Assembly: GCA_017744315.1 (NCBI GenBank)
Contig: JAGIBN010000010.1
Coordinates: 32,798 to 96,797 of the forward strand
Source: Porphyrobacter sp.
Lineage (GTDB): Bacteria > Pseudomonadota > Alphaproteobacteria > Sphingomonadales > Sphingomonadaceae
Reading direction: 5' to 3'
DNA length: 64,000 bases
The notes under the pieces are model-generated. The model had not been told where the DNA came from, made no database searches, and worked only from the letters and a program-made list of their open reading frames with translations. The translations under genes were made by a program, and so were the position numbers. Position 1 is the stretch's first letter; each line of letters opens with the position of its first letter. Shown in pieces: positions 20,863-30,403 of the stretch.

Positions 20863-20871
20863 GCCAACCGA

Positions 20872-22848
20872 TCAGGCGTCGATCAGGTCGCGATCCAGTT
20901 CGCCCGCGCGGTTCTGGATGAAGTTGAAGCGATGCTCCGGATTGCGGCCCATCAGCTGGTCGACGAGTTCCTTCACGGCGAAACGTTGCTCGTGCTCTGC
21001 AGGTAGCGTGATGCGGGTCATGGTCCGTGATGCCACGCTCATGGTCGTCTCACGAAGCTGCTGAGGGTTCATCTCGCCGAGACCCTTGAAGCGGCTGACT
21101 TCGACCTTCTTGCCCTTGAACAGGGTCTCTTCCAGCTCCTTTCGGTGCGCGTCGTCACGGGCGTAGCGGCTCTCTTTGCCGGCCGTGAGGCGATAGAGCG
21201 GGGGTTGCGCCAGGAACAGGTGACCGTTCTTCACGATCTCTGCCATTTCCTGGAAGAAGAACGTCATCAACAGCGTGGCGATGTGGGCGCCGTCGACGTC
21301 GGCGTCGGTCATGATGACGACCCGGTCATAGCGCAGCTGGTCGGGGTTGCAGTCCTTACGTACGCCGCAACCGAGCGCGAGGATCAGATCGGCAATCTCG
21401 CTGTTGGCGCGGATCTTGTCGGCCGTGGCGCTGGCGACGTTGAGGATCTTGCCGCGGATCGGCAGGATCGCCTGGGTCTTGCGGTCGCGCGCCTGCTTGG
21501 CGCTGCCGCCGGCGGAATCGCCTTCGACAATGAACAGCTCGGTCTCGGCATCGCCTTCGCCCGAACAGTCCGTCAGCTTGCCCGGAAGGCGCAGCTTGCG
21601 GGCGTTGGTCGCGGTCTTGCGCTTGATCTCTCGCTCGGCCTTGCGGCGGAGGCGCTCGTCCATCCGCTCCATCACCGAACCGAGCAGAGCCCGGCCTCGC
21701 TCCATGTTGTCGGCCAGGAAGTGATCGAAGTGATCGCGCACCGCGTTTTCGACCAGGCGCGCGGCCTCTGGGCTGGTCAGGCGGTCCTTGGTCTGGCTCT
21801 GGAACTGCGGCTCGCGAATGAAGACCGAGAGCATGATCTCGCTGCCGGTGACGATGTCGTCGGCCGAGATGTCCTTGGCCTTCTTCTGCCCGACAAGCTC
21901 ACCGAATGCGCGAATGCCCTTGGCCAGCGCTGAACGCAGGCCCTGCTCATGTGTGCCACCATCCGGGGTCGGAACCGTATTACAATACCAACTGGTCGAG
22001 CCATCGGACCACAACGGCCAGGCGACCGCCCATTCAACGCGGCCCTGCTCGTCCGGGAAGTCCTGCCGCCCGGCGAAGAATTCGGTGGTGACGCATTCGC
22101 GCGTCCCGACTTGCTCGGCCAGGTGATCGCTGAGGCCACCGGGAAACTGGAATACCGCCTCTTCGGGCACGCCATCCGTCGCCAGCGAGGGCGCGCATTT
22201 CCAGCGGATCTCAACCCCGGCGTACAGGTAGGCCTTCGAGCGCGCGAGCTTGAACAGCCGCATCGGCTTGAACTGCCGATCGCCGAAAATCTCCGGATCC
22301 GGAGTGAATGACACCGTCGTGCCGCGGCGGTTGGGCGTGGCACCGATGCGCGCAAGGGGAGCCAGAGGATGCCCGCGCGAAAACTCCTGCGCGTAGACCT
22401 CCTTGTTCCGCGCCACTTCGACCCGCACGTTCTCGCTGAGCGCGTTGACCACGCTGACGCCGACGCCGTGCAAGCCACCGCTCGTGGCGTAGGCCTTGCC
22501 CGAGAACTTGCCGCCCGAGTGGAGCGTGGTGAGAATGACTTCGAGCGTCGACTTACCCGGAAACTTCGGATGCTCGTCGACCGGCATGCCGCGGCCGTTG
22601 TCGCTGATCGTCAGCCGATTGCCGACATCGAGAGTGACCTCGATCCGGTTGGCGTGGCCGGCCACCGCTTCGTCCATCGAGTTGTCGAGCACTTCGGCGG
22701 CGAGGTGGTGCAGCGCGCGCTCGTCGGTGCCGCCGATGTACATGCCGGGGCGGCGGCGAACCGGCTCGAGCCCTTCGAGGACTTCGATCGCGGAGGAGTC
22801 ATAATCTCCGCCACCGGCGGGCAACTTGTCGAACAGGTCTTCGGACAT
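20872..22848 (-). CDS. parE: DNA topoisomerase IV subunit B
   Basis: ATPase subunit of topoisomerase IV, which unlinks daughter chromosomes with ParC. The 658-residue length, EVLEGLEPVRRRPGMYIG at the start of the GHKL ATPase domain, the ATP lid GGLHGVGVSVVNALS, and the Toprim signature EGDSAGGSAKQARDRKTQA fit ParE rather than the longer GyrB. The C-terminal metal motif TDADVDGAH is present. I start at MSEDLFDKL (22848). Its stop is 9 bases from the convergent second receptor gene. Confidence 0.94.
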   Translation of the reverse strand: MSEDLFDKLPAGGGDYDSSAIEVLEGLEPVRRRPGMYIGGTDERALHHLAAEVLDNSMDEAVAGHANRIEVTLDVGNRLTISDNGRGMPVDEHPKFPGKSTLEVILTTLHSGGKFSGKAYATSGGLHGVGVSVVNALSENVRVEVARNKEVYAQEFSRGHPLAPLARIGATPNRRGTTVSFTPDPEIFGDRQFKPMRLFKLARSKAYLYAGVEIRWKCAPSLATDGVPEEAVFQFPGGLSDHLAEQVGTRECVTTEFFAGRQDFPDEQGRVEWAVAWPLWSDGSTSWYCNTVPTPDGGTHEQGLRSALAKGIRAFGELVGQKKAKDISADDIVTGSEIMLSVFIREPQFQSQTKDRLTSPEAARLVENAVRDHFDHFLADNMERGRALLGSVMERMDERLRRKAEREIKRKTATNARKLRLPGKLTDCSGEGDAETELFIVEGDSAGGSAKQARDRKTQAILPIRGKILNVASATADKIRANSEIADLILALGCGVRKDCNPDQLRYDRVVIMTDADVDGAHIATLLMTFFFQEMAEIVKNGHLFLAQPPLYRLTAGKESRYARDDAHRKELEETLFKGKKVEVSRFKGLGEMNPQQLRETTMSVASRTMTRITLPAEHEQRFAVKELVDQLMGRNPEHRFNFIQNRAGELDRDLIDA

Positions 22849-22929
22849 GATCAGGCTATAGGGTGCCGCTTTGCGCGGGTTCAAGCGACAGGCGAGAAGT
22901 TATCCGCTCCCGCCTGTCGCCAGAAGCGC

Positions 22930-24078
22930 TCAGAACCGCGTTGGAGCGGGATCGACGACGGAGACGGTTCCGTTTCCGACCTGCCGCACCTCCATCGCCC
23001 GCTCGCCGACACCAGTGCTGCGGAAGCGGAACGGACCGTCGAGGCCGAGGAAGCCATCGTCAGCCAGCATCTGACCAGTCGGGAAGTTGCGGCCCGGCTG
23101 CCAGTCGCGGGCAATGCGCAGCGTCAGCAGAACCGCGTCATAGCCGAGAGTGGCAACGCGGAACGGCTGTTCTCCGAAACGCGTCTGATAGCTGGTTGCG
23201 AACTGGCGGTAGCGGGTGTCGGACACCGAGGAATACCAGGCGCCGCGAAGCGCCGGGGCGTTGGCGATGCTTGCTTCGCTGCTCCACAGCTCGGTGCCGA
23301 GCAGACGGAGGGTGCCCCCATCCTTGAGCGCATCGGCGGCCATGATCGAGAGCCTGGCGCCCTCGGCGATGAGGACCGCGTCAAACCCGCCACGGGCCTT
23401 CAAGCGCTCGGCCGCGCTGACGATCGAGGTGTTTCCGCGATCGTAGCGCTCGGTGGCGACCACTGTGCCGCCCGCGGCCTGAACCGCCGCGGTCAAAGCC
23501 TCTCCCGAGCGGCGGCCGTAGTCGCCGTTGGGAAGCAAGGCGGCGAAGTTGCGGGCGCCTTGGGCGCGTGCATAGGCGATCGTGCGGGCAATCGATTGCT
23601 CGGGCACATGGCCCATCACGAACACGTCGGGCTGGGCGACCGAGGTGTCGTTCGAGAAGGAGACCAAGGGCACGTTGGCCGGACGGGCGCGGGCCAGCAC
23701 CGGCTCCACGTCTTCGCGCAGCAGCGGGCCGAGGATGAGCTTGTTCCCGTCACGAATGGCGTTGGCGGCGGCGGAGCTCGCTCCGGTCGCCGTGTCATAA
23801 GTCGTGATGCGCAGGTTCTGCGCGCTGGTGTCGAGCAGGGCCATGGTGGTCGCGTTGGCGATGGATCGGCCGACGGCCGCGTTTTCCCCAGACAGCGGGA
23901 CCAGCAACGCGACGCGATGGCGCGCGGTGTCGGTGGGAAGGACGTCTTCGCTCGGTCCCGGGGCCGTGGTCGGCCCAGGCGCCGGTCCAGGACGGCCACT
24001 GTCGGGCACGACCTTACAGGCAGCGAGGAGAACGGTGAGCAAACCAACGGCGAGAACTCGCCTGGTCATTGCCAACAT
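22930..24078 (-). CDS. LpoA-like penicillin-binding protein activator lipoprotein
   Basis: A 382-residue periplasmic lipoprotein with a type I periplasmic-binding-protein fold (RHRVALLVPLSGENAAVGRSI at the start, then a KLILGPLLREDV region). It corresponds to the C-terminal domain of LpoA, the outer-membrane activator of PBP1a in enteric bacteria, but lacks the N-terminal TPR part. The signal ends in the lipobox LLAAC (Cys21 from ATG 24078). GGAG is 8 bases before 24078; a second ATG at 24069 has no such site. The gene diverges from rsmI, as lpoA does in E. coli. A proline-rich linker (PGPAPGPTTAPGP) follows the lipobox. Confidence 0.83.
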   Translation of the reverse strand: MLAMTRRVLAVGLLTVLLAACKVVPDSGRPGPAPGPTTAPGPSEDVLPTDTARHRVALLVPLSGENAAVGRSIANATTMALLDTSAQNLRITTYDTATGASSAAANAIRDGNKLILGPLLREDVEPVLARARPANVPLVSFSNDTSVAQPDVFVMGHVPEQSIARTIAYARAQGARNFAALLPNGDYGRRSGEALTAAVQAAGGTVVATERYDRGNTSIVSAAERLKARGGFDAVLIAEGARLSIMAADALKDGGTLRLLGTELWSSEASIANAPALRGAWYSSVSDTRYRQFATSYQTRFGEQPFRVATLGYDAVLLTLRIARDWQPGRNFPTGQMLADDGFLGLDGPFRFRSTGVGERAMEVRQVGNGTVSVVDPAPTRF

Positions 24079-24116
24079 GCTTGCGGCTCCAACTTGAACT
24101 GGGCCACAAGCGTCGC

Positions 24117-24965
24117 GTGAACGACACCGACCGACCCGAACCTCTCTCCCATGGCCTCTATATTGTTGCCACCCCGATTGGCAATCTCGGTGACATAACG
24201 CTGAGGGCAAAGGAGACTCTTGCGCGATGCGATGCGGTAGCGTGCGAGGACACCCGCGTCACGGCCAAGCTCCTGCGCCACCTCGAAATATCCAAACCGC
24301 TGTGGCGATACGACGATCATGCGGGGGAGAAAGACCGGGCGCGGCTGCTCGATGCGATGCGCAGTCAGGCGGTCGTGCTGGTCAGCGACGCGGGGACGCC
24401 CTTGATCTCCGATCCCGGATACCGCCTTGTCAGCGAGGCGAGGGCGGAGGGAATTCCCGTGACCAGCCTGCCCGGACCGAGCGCGCCGATCATGGCCCTG
24501 ACGCTGTCCGGTCTGCCGAGCGATCGATTCCTGTTCGCGGGCTTTCTCCCGAACAAGGACAAGGCCCGGCGCGACGTGCTCGAGGAGCTTGCCTCGGTGC
24601 GGACCACGCTGGTGTTCTTCGAGACCGCCCCGCGCCTGGGTAAATCGCTTGAAGCCATCGGTGAGGTGTTGCCCGGCCGCGAAGTGGCGGTCGCGCGCGA
24701 ACTGACCAAGCTTTACGAGGAGTGCCGGGCGGGCAGTCCTGAGGAACTGGCGCGCCACTACGAAGCAAACCCGCCGCGCGGCGAGATCGTGCTGCTGATC
24801 GGCCCGCCAGTCGCCGAGGAAGCGAGCGAGGCTGATGCGGACGCGCTGCTTCGTGAGGCGCTGACGACGATGAAAGCTTCGCAGGCGGCAGGGCAGGTGT
24901 CCAAGCTGACCGGGCTCGATCGCAAGGTGCTTTACGCGCGGGCAATGGAGTTGCGCGGCGAGTGA
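24117..24965 (+). CDS. rsmI: 16S rRNA 2'-O-ribose C1402 methyltransferase
   Basis: SAM-dependent RsmI of the tetrapyrrole methylase family, modifying the 2'-hydroxyl of C1402 in 16S rRNA. 282 residues from the GTG at 24117, close to the E. coli length of 286. Motifs: GLYIVATPIGNLGDIT (start), CEDTRVTAKLL, DAGTPLISDPG, TSLPGPSAPIMAL and FETAPRLGKSL. The frame is open upstream to 24069, but that part overlaps the lipoprotein start. yraN and gshB follow closely; rsmI overlaps yraN by four bases (GTGA). Confidence 0.94.
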   Translation: MNDTDRPEPLSHGLYIVATPIGNLGDITLRAKETLARCDAVACEDTRVTAKLLRHLEISKPLWRYDDHAGEKDRARLLDAMRSQAVVLVSDAGTPLISDPGYRLVSEARAEGIPVTSLPGPSAPIMALTLSGLPSDRFLFAGFLPNKDKARRDVLEELASVRTTLVFFETAPRLGKSLEAIGEVLPGREVAVARELTKLYEECRAGSPEELARHYEANPPRGEIVLLIGPPVAEEASEADADALLREALTTMKASQAAGQVSKLTGLDRKVLYARAMELRGE

Positions 24966-25312
24966 AGCGCGAGGTTGCGGAACGTAAGGGCCGGCGTGGC
25001 GAAGCGTTGGGCGCTTGGTTGTTGCGACTAAAGGGTTGGCGCATCGTCGGCAGACGCGTGAAGACCCCGCGTGGGGAAATCGACCTCGTCGCCCGGCGAG
25101 GCAGCACGGTGGCCTTCATCGAAGTCAAATGGCGCGCGGGCGACGCCGGGCTGGCGACCGCAATCGACGAATATCGCTTGAGAAGGGTCGCCGCGGCCGC
25201 CGAAGCCGTGGCGCACAGATATTCTTCTGCGGGAGAGAATATTCGCATCGACGTGCTCCTGCTTGCGCCGGGCCGCTGGCCGCGCCACATCGTCAACGCC
25301 TGGCAGCCCTGA
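24962..25312 (+). CDS. UPF0102 YraN-like endonuclease-fold protein
   Basis: 116 residues of the UPF0102/YraN family, with an endonuclease-like core GEIDLVARRG and AFIEVKWR, in which Asp, Glu and Lys line a restriction-endonuclease-type site. The function is unproven in most organisms. It begins with GTG at 24962, overlapping the rsmI stop, and stands in the order rsmI-yraN-gshB. Translational coupling is likely. Confidence 0.9.
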   Translation: MKREVAERKGRRGEALGAWLLRLKGWRIVGRRVKTPRGEIDLVARRGSTVAFIEVKWRAGDAGLATAIDEYRLRRVAAAAEAVAHRYSSAGENIRIDVLLLAPGRWPRHIVNAWQP

Positions 25313-25322
25313 GGGGGATCGA

Positions 25323-26279
25323 ATGAGTTTGCGTGTCGCGGTCCAGATGGATCCGCTTGAAAGCATCAATATTGCCGGCGATTCGAGTTTTGCGCTGATG
25401 CTCGCCGCGCAGGCGCGCGGCCATCGGTTGTGGCATTATGACGTGCGCTCGCTCGCCTGGGAAAATGGCCGGATCACCGCTTGGGCGCGTTCGGTGCGGG
25501 TCCAGCGCGTGGAGGGACAGCACTTCGGGTTCGAGGGCGACGAGGCGAAGATCGACCTCGGCTCCGACATCGACGTTGTGCTGATGCGGCAGGATCCTCC
25601 GTTCGACCTTGGCTACATCAGTGCCGCCTTGCTGCTCGACCGGCTCAAGGGCGAGACCCTGGTGGTCAATGACCCGCGCAGCGTGATCAACGCGCCGGAA
25701 AAGATGTTCGTGCTCGACTACGCGCGGTTCATGCCGCCGACGCTCGTCGCGCGTCGCGTCGAGGACGTGCGGGCCTTCCAGCAGAAGCACGGCGCCGTCG
25801 TGATGAAGCCGCTCCACGGCAATGGCGGCAAGGCGATCTTCAAGGTCGAGGCCGACGGGACCAATCTGTCCGCCATCACCGAGCTGTTTGGGCAAGTCTG
25901 GCCGGAGCCGTTCATGGTTCAGCCGTTCCTTCCCGAGGTTTCGGAGGGCGACAAGCGCATCGTCCTGGTCGACGGCGAGTTTGCCGGGGCGATCAATCGC
26001 AAGCCGGGCGAGGGCGAGTTCCGCTCCAACCTGGCGCAAGGCGGCTATGCCGAGGCGACCGAGCTTACCGCCCGGGAAGAGGAAATCTGCGCCGCGATGG
26101 GCCCTGAGCTCAAGCGGCGCGGTCTGGTCTTCGTCGGCATCGACGTGATCGGGGGCAAGTGGCTGACCGAGATCAACGTGACTTCGCCGACCGGCATCGT
26201 CGCCATCGACAAGTTCAACGGCACCGATACCGCGGCTTTGATCTGGGATGCGATCGAGGCTCGGCACGGAGCGATGTAG
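25323..26279 (+). CDS. gshB: Glutathione synthetase
   Basis: ATP-grasp enzyme that joins glycine to gamma-glutamylcysteine. 318 residues; the start MSLRVAVQMDPLESINIAGDSS matches the family and follows a GAGGGGG ribosome-binding region at 25311-25318. Motifs: NDPRSVINAPEKMF, KPLHGNGGKAIFKV, GDKRIVLVDGEFAGAINR and ITEINVTSPTG-like (here LTEINVTSPTG). An upstream ATG in frame (25263) adds 20 residues that overlap yraN and is less likely. A GST is encoded at 15.9 kb. Confidence 0.95.
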   Translation: MSLRVAVQMDPLESINIAGDSSFALMLAAQARGHRLWHYDVRSLAWENGRITAWARSVRVQRVEGQHFGFEGDEAKIDLGSDIDVVLMRQDPPFDLGYISAALLLDRLKGETLVVNDPRSVINAPEKMFVLDYARFMPPTLVARRVEDVRAFQQKHGAVVMKPLHGNGGKAIFKVEADGTNLSAITELFGQVWPEPFMVQPFLPEVSEGDKRIVLVDGEFAGAINRKPGEGEFRSNLAQGGYAEATELTAREEEICAAMGPELKRRGLVFVGIDVIGGKWLTEINVTSPTGIVAIDKFNGTDTAALIWDAIEARHGAM

Positions 26280-26338
26280 GCCTTCCGCCGTTGGGGGATT
26301 CTCAGAACCCTTCGGCTCTTCGGCACGTTTGACCCCCA

Positions 26339-26944
26339 ATGCATGAGTTCATCATCGATGCCATCGCGCTAGGTGGGTACTGGGGGATCGCCTTGCTGAT
26401 GGCGATCGAGAACATTTTCCCCCCAATCCCTTCCGAAGTGATCATGGGCATCGGCGGCCTGCTCGTCGGGCGCGGGGAGATGGAGTTCTGGCCCCTGCTG
26501 ATTGCCGGGACCGTGGGTTCCACGGCCGGCAACTACGTGTGGTTCTGGATCGGCGACAAATGGGGCTATCGCCGCCTGGCGCCCCTCATCGAACGCTATG
26601 GCCGCTGGCTCACCCTTGAGTGGGAAGACATCGAGAACGCCACCCGCTTCTTCCAGCGGCATGGGCAATGGGTCGTGCTGGTGCTGCGCTTCTCGCCGTT
26701 CCTGCGCACGATGATCTCACTGCCGGCCGGGCTGTCGCACATGAAGGCGTGGAAGTTCCTGGTGTTCACGTTCGTCGGGGCGGGCATCTGGAATGTGCTG
26801 CTGATCTACGGCGGCCAGTGGCTCGGCCGCTATTTCGAGGAGTCGCAGGACGTGCTGGCGTGGATCGTGATCGGCGCTTTCGGTCTCGCGATCGTCGCGT
26901 ACTTCTGGCGTGTCTTCACCTGGAAGCCGCGGGCCGAACGCTAG
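26339..26944 (+). CDS. DedA family membrane protein
   Basis: A 201-residue inner-membrane protein of the DedA (SNARE-associated/VTT) family. Re-entrant helix sequences NIFPPIPSEVIMGIGG and RFSPFLRTMISLPAGLSHM hold the conserved proline and glycine turns. Family members are linked to membrane lipid (undecaprenyl or PE) recycling and stress tolerance; the substrate here is unknown. The gene meets xerC tail to tail: both stop codons share the four bases 26941-26944. There is no clear ribosome-binding site before the ATG at 26339. Confidence 0.88.
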   Translation: MHEFIIDAIALGGYWGIALLMAIENIFPPIPSEVIMGIGGLLVGRGEMEFWPLLIAGTVGSTAGNYVWFWIGDKWGYRRLAPLIERYGRWLTLEWEDIENATRFFQRHGQWVVLVLRFSPFLRTMISLPAGLSHMKAWKFLVFTFVGAGIWNVLLIYGGQWLGRYFEESQDVLAWIVIGAFGLAIVAYFWRVFTWKPRAER

Positions 26945-27837
26945 GCCTTCTCGCGCGGGTGGGCGGAGCGATAGGCTTCCAGCATCGTCGCCGCGTCGAC
27001 CCGGGTGTAGATCTGCGTCGAACCCAGGCTCGCATGCCCAAGCAGCTCCTGCAGGCTGCGCAAATCAGCCCCGGCGCCGAGGAGGTGCGTCGCAAAGCTG
27101 TGGCGTAGCGCGTGCGGGGTTGCGGTAGCTGGCAGGCCCAGAGCGATACGCGCTCGCGCCATGGCCTTCTGCACCATGCCCTGGCTCAGCTGCCCTCCCT
27201 TCGCTCCGCGGAACAGAGGTTGCGAAGGCTCAAGGGGGAAGGGGCAGCGCGACACGTAGTCGGCCACGGCCGTCCGAACCAAAGGCAGGATCGGCACGAC
27301 GCGCTGCTTGTTGCCCTTGCCTGTCACCACCAGCGTCTCGCCCAAAGGAGCGCTCGATCCCTTGAGCGACAAAGCTTCGGCGATACGGAGGCCCGCGCCG
27401 TAAAGCAGCAACAGCACCGCCCGATCGCGCGCGCCGATCCAGTCCTCGGCCGAGGTTTCCCTGACCGTCTCGGCCAGGTTAGCGGCTTCGTCGGGAGTGA
27501 CTGGGCGGGGCAGCCCCTTCTTGATCCGTGGACCGCGAAGCCGGGGAGGGGCGGCATCCGCGAACCCCGCCTGTTCCCGCGCATAGGCGAGGAACGCCTT
27601 GAGCGCCGACAACTCGCGCGCGGCAGATACGTTGCTCAGTCCCTCGGCTCGCCGTGTCGCCAGCTGCATTCGCAAGTCTGCGGGACCAAGCCGGGCAAGT
27701 GCGCCCCAATCCGTCGCGTCGATCCGCTCCAGCCAGCGCTGCGCCGTCGCGACATAGGCCCTGACCGTGTGCGGAGACCGACGGCGGCCCAATGCGAGGT
27801 GCTCCTGCCACTGGTTCAGGAGCGCCCCCTCGCTCAT
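26941..27837 (-). CDS. xerC: Tyrosine recombinase XerC
   Basis: Site-specific recombinase that, with XerD, resolves chromosome dimers at dif. 298 residues with an N-terminal SAM-like core-binding domain and a catalytic domain holding Arg151, Lys174, His242, Arg245, His268 and the nucleophile Tyr277 (order R-K-H-R-H-Y). It could be an XerC or XerD by length; the position after hemW and the sequence PHALRHSFATHLLGAGADLR favour XerC. Start at MSEGALLNQW (27837) overlaps the hemW stop (ATGA). Last of the operon rph-rdgB-hemW-xerC. Confidence 0.92.
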   Translation of the reverse strand: MSEGALLNQWQEHLALGRRRSPHTVRAYVATAQRWLERIDATDWGALARLGPADLRMQLATRRAEGLSNVSAARELSALKAFLAYAREQAGFADAAPPRLRGPRIKKGLPRPVTPDEAANLAETVRETSAEDWIGARDRAVLLLLYGAGLRIAEALSLKGSSAPLGETLVVTGKGNKQRVVPILPLVRTAVADYVSRCPFPLEPSQPLFRGAKGGQLSQGMVQKAMARARIALGLPATATPHALRHSFATHLLGAGADLRSLQELLGHASLGSTQIYTRVDAATMLEAYRSAHPREKA

Positions 27838-28985
27838 GCGGCCGCCAGACTGTCGGGCACCAGCTCGGCCAGCAGCGCATCGAGCACCGGCATGCCTTGG
27901 CCTGTCACTCCGGCCCGACCCTCGCGGCTCCACACCAGGCCCAGAGTTTCGAACAAGGCCAGCTTCTTGCGGTCGAGCAGATCCACCTCGCCCAGGCCGA
28001 AACGCTCAGCGAGCTCGGCGATGCCAACCCCTTCGCGCAATCTCAACCCCATCAGCAGAGCCTCAGCTGCCTGTTCACGCCTGTCGAGCTGACGTTCCTC
28101 CACAAGGCCGTTACCCTTGCGCTCGATGGCCGCGAGGAAGTTCTCCGGTTTCTTGTGCCGCTGCGTCGCCATAGCCGCTCGCCGGCCGTGCGCGCCGGGC
28201 CCGATCCCGGCATAGTCCTGATACCGCCAATAGGTGAGGTTGTGGCGGCTCTCCTCACCCTCCCGCGCGTGGTTGCTGACCTCGTAGGCGGGCAGCCCAG
28301 CGGCCTCGGTGAGTTCTCGCGTTACCGCGAACAGATCCGCAGCCGGATCATCGGCCATCGGCTCGAATATTCCGCGCCTGACGTCGGTGGCGAAACGCGT
28401 GTTGGCCTCGATCGTCAGCTGGTAGAGCGACAGATGCCCGGTGCCGAAACCGAGCGCTCGCTGAAGCTCTGAATTCCATTGCTCCGGGGTTTGCTCTGGG
28501 CGCGCATAGATGAGATCGAAGCTAATCCGCGCGAAATGCTTCTGGGCGACAGCAAGCGCCGCGAGGCCCTCGTCAACGTCGTGCAGGCGCCCGAGGAATT
28601 GCAGCGCTTCATCATCCAGCGCCTGCAATCCGAGCGAGACCCGGTTCACACCCGCCGATGCCAGCGAAGCAAAGTTCGCCGCCTCGACCGACGACGGATT
28701 GGCCTCGAGCGTAATCTCGATGCCGGGAGAGAAGCCCCACAGCTTCTCGGCCTCACCGAGCAGCGTCCCGACCAATTCCGGGGGCATCAGCGAGGGCGTG
28801 CCACCTCCGAAGAAGATGGAGTCCAGCGGCTCCCCGGCCGCAAGAGTGGCCTCGTGGCGCATGTCCGCCAGCAGCGCGTCACGCCAGGCCTCGTTCTCCA
28901 CCTGCTCGCGCACGTGCGAGTTGAAGTCGCAGTAGGGGCACTTCTTCAGGCAGAAAGGCCAGTGAATGTAGAGCGCGCGAGCCAC
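27834..28985 (-). CDS. hemW: Radical SAM haem chaperone HemW
   Basis: A 383-residue radical SAM protein of the HemW group (previously confused with the anaerobic coproporphyrinogen oxidase HemN), which handles haem insertion. The 4Fe-4S binding CxxxCxxC is at Cys12, Cys16 and Cys19 (PFCLKKCPYCDF), followed by FFGGGTPSLM and SLGLQALDDEALQFLGR. The start is GTG at 28985, 9 bases after the rdgB stop. It overlaps xerC by four bases. Confidence 0.92.
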   Translation of the reverse strand: MARALYIHWPFCLKKCPYCDFNSHVREQVENEAWRDALLADMRHEATLAAGEPLDSIFFGGGTPSLMPPELVGTLLGEAEKLWGFSPGIEITLEANPSSVEAANFASLASAGVNRVSLGLQALDDEALQFLGRLHDVDEGLAALAVAQKHFARISFDLIYARPEQTPEQWNSELQRALGFGTGHLSLYQLTIEANTRFATDVRRGIFEPMADDPAADLFAVTRELTEAAGLPAYEVSNHAREGEESRHNLTYWRYQDYAGIGPGAHGRRAAMATQRHKKPENFLAAIERKGNGLVEERQLDRREQAAEALLMGLRLREGVGIAELAERFGLGEVDLLDRKKLALFETLGLVWSREGRAGVTGQGMPVLDALLAELVPDSLAAA

Positions 28986-28994
28986 GCGGCTATC

Positions 28995-29624
28995 CTACTG
29001 GTCGAACTGGTCCGCGACCAGCTTGGAGAACGCTCTCGCACGGTGGCTGATGCGGTGCTTCGCTTCCGGGTCGAGTTCGGCGAACGTCACCTCGTGGCCA
29101 TCCGGCACGAAGATCGGGTCATATCCAAAACCCTTCGTTCCGCGAGGCGGCCAGGTCAGGGTGCCGTTGGCGCGGCCTTCGTATACTGCATGACCGCCAT
29201 CGGGCCAGGCGAGGGCGAGCACGCAGGTGAACCAGGCCTCGCGGCTAGTGCCGGGGCCTTTCGCCCGGATCATCCCTTCGACCTTGCCCATCGCCATGTA
29301 CCAATCCCGGCCTGGCTCGCCTTCGAACCACTGCCGTTCGGCCCAGTTGGCGGTGTAGACACCCGGGCGTCCGCCCAGCGTAGCCACGGAAAGCCCGCTG
29401 TCGTCGGCCAGTGCCACCAGACCGGAACTTTCCGCAGCGGCGCGGGCCTTGATCAGCGCGTTCTCGACGAATGTCTGGCCGGTTTCGTCCGGCTCCGGCA
29501 GACCCAGGGAACCCGCCGAGATGCATTCGAGCCCGAAAGGCGCGAGCAACGCGGCGATTTCCTTCAGCTTGCCCGCGTTATGCGTGGCAATGACGAGCTT
29601 GCCGGAGCCGAGCTTTTTGCTCAC
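28995..29624 (-). CDS. rdgB: Nucleoside-triphosphate pyrophosphatase RdgB/HAM1
   Basis: Removes non-canonical purine nucleotides (ITP, dITP, XTP) from the pool. 209 residues from the GTG at 29624: [11 protein letters not shown] at the start, then [21 protein letters not shown] with the catalytic Asp cluster, and [18 protein letters not shown], all typical. The GTG overlaps the rph stop codon (GTGA), the basis for choosing it over the longer upstream frame. Second gene of the four-gene leftward operon. Confidence 0.93.
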   Translation of the reverse strand: MSKKLGSGKLVIATHNAGKLKEIAALLAPFGLECISAGSLGLPEPDETGQTFVENALIKARAAAESSGLVALADDSGLSVATLGGRPGVYTANWAERQWFEGEPGRDWYMAMGKVEGMIRAKGPGTSREAWFTCVLALAWPDGGHAVYEGRANGTLTWPPRGTKGFGYDPIFVPDGHEVTFAELDPEAKHRISHRARAFSKLVADQFDQ

Positions 29625-30337
29625 CGGCCGACTGCCGCCGCCTGTGCGGTGAAGATGCGCTCGCAACCGATGCGGGCGAGGCGGAGCAGCCGCAGGAGGC
29701 TTTCCTCGTCGTAGCACGCGCCTTCGGCCGTGGCCTGAGCCTCGGCGATCTTGCCGCCTTCGAGCAGCACGAAGTTGGCGTCGGCATCAGCCGAGCTGTC
29801 TTCGATGTAGTCGAGATCGAGCACTGGGGTGCCTTCGTAGATGCCGCAGCTGACCGCGGCGACCTTGTGGATGATCGGATCTTCGGTGATCGCGCCGGAT
29901 GCCATGAGCTTGTCCACGGCAAGGCGCAGCGCCACCCAGGCGCCGGAGATGGCGGCGGTGCGGGTGCCGCCGTCAGCCTGGATCACGTCGCAGTCGAGCA
30001 CGATCTGGCGCTCGCCGAGCTTCTTGAGATCTACCACTGCGCGCAAGGAGCGGCCGATAAGGCGCTGGATCTCTTGCGTTCTGCCGCTCTGCTTGCCTTT
30101 GGCGGCTTCGCGGCTGCCACGGGTGTGAGTGGCGCGGGGGAGCATCGAATACTCGGCGGTGACCCAGCCCTGGCCCTTGTTGCGCAGGAACGGCGGTACC
30201 TTGTCTTCGACGCTCGCCGTCACGAGCACGCGGGTGTCGCCGAACGAAACCAGCACCGAGCCTTCGGCGTGCTTGGTAAATCCAGTCTGGATGTCGATAA
30301 CGCGCATTTCGTCGGGCGCGCGGCCGGAAGGTCGCAT
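29621..30337 (-). CDS. rph: Ribonuclease PH
   Basis: Phosphorolytic 3' to 5' exoribonuclease that trims the 3' end of tRNA precursors. 238 residues, with [14 protein letters not shown] at the start, [35 protein letters not shown] core (here [17 protein letters not shown] with a conserved GRS) and [16 protein letters not shown]. First gene of rph-rdgB-hemW-xerC; it diverges from hrcA with a 66-base gap. Confidence 0.95.
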   Translation of the reverse strand: MRPSGRAPDEMRVIDIQTGFTKHAEGSVLVSFGDTRVLVTASVEDKVPPFLRNKGQGWVTAEYSMLPRATHTRGSREAAKGKQSGRTQEIQRLIGRSLRAVVDLKKLGERQIVLDCDVIQADGGTRTAAISGAWVALRLAVDKLMASGAITEDPIIHKVAAVSCGIYEGTPVLDLDYIEDSSADADANFVLLEGGKIAEAQATAEGACYDEESLLRLLRLARIGCERIFTAQAAAVGR

Positions 30338-30403
30338 GATATACTCCGTTGCCGGGGGTTCGGCTTTTCTGAAGCCGCCGTAGCGACTAGATAGCCGGCT
30401 GTC

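Noticed and set aside
22369..24120. 583-residue plus-strand frame across the parE and lpoA-like genes
   Set aside because: Antisense to two well-supported genes and has the composition of a shadow frame.
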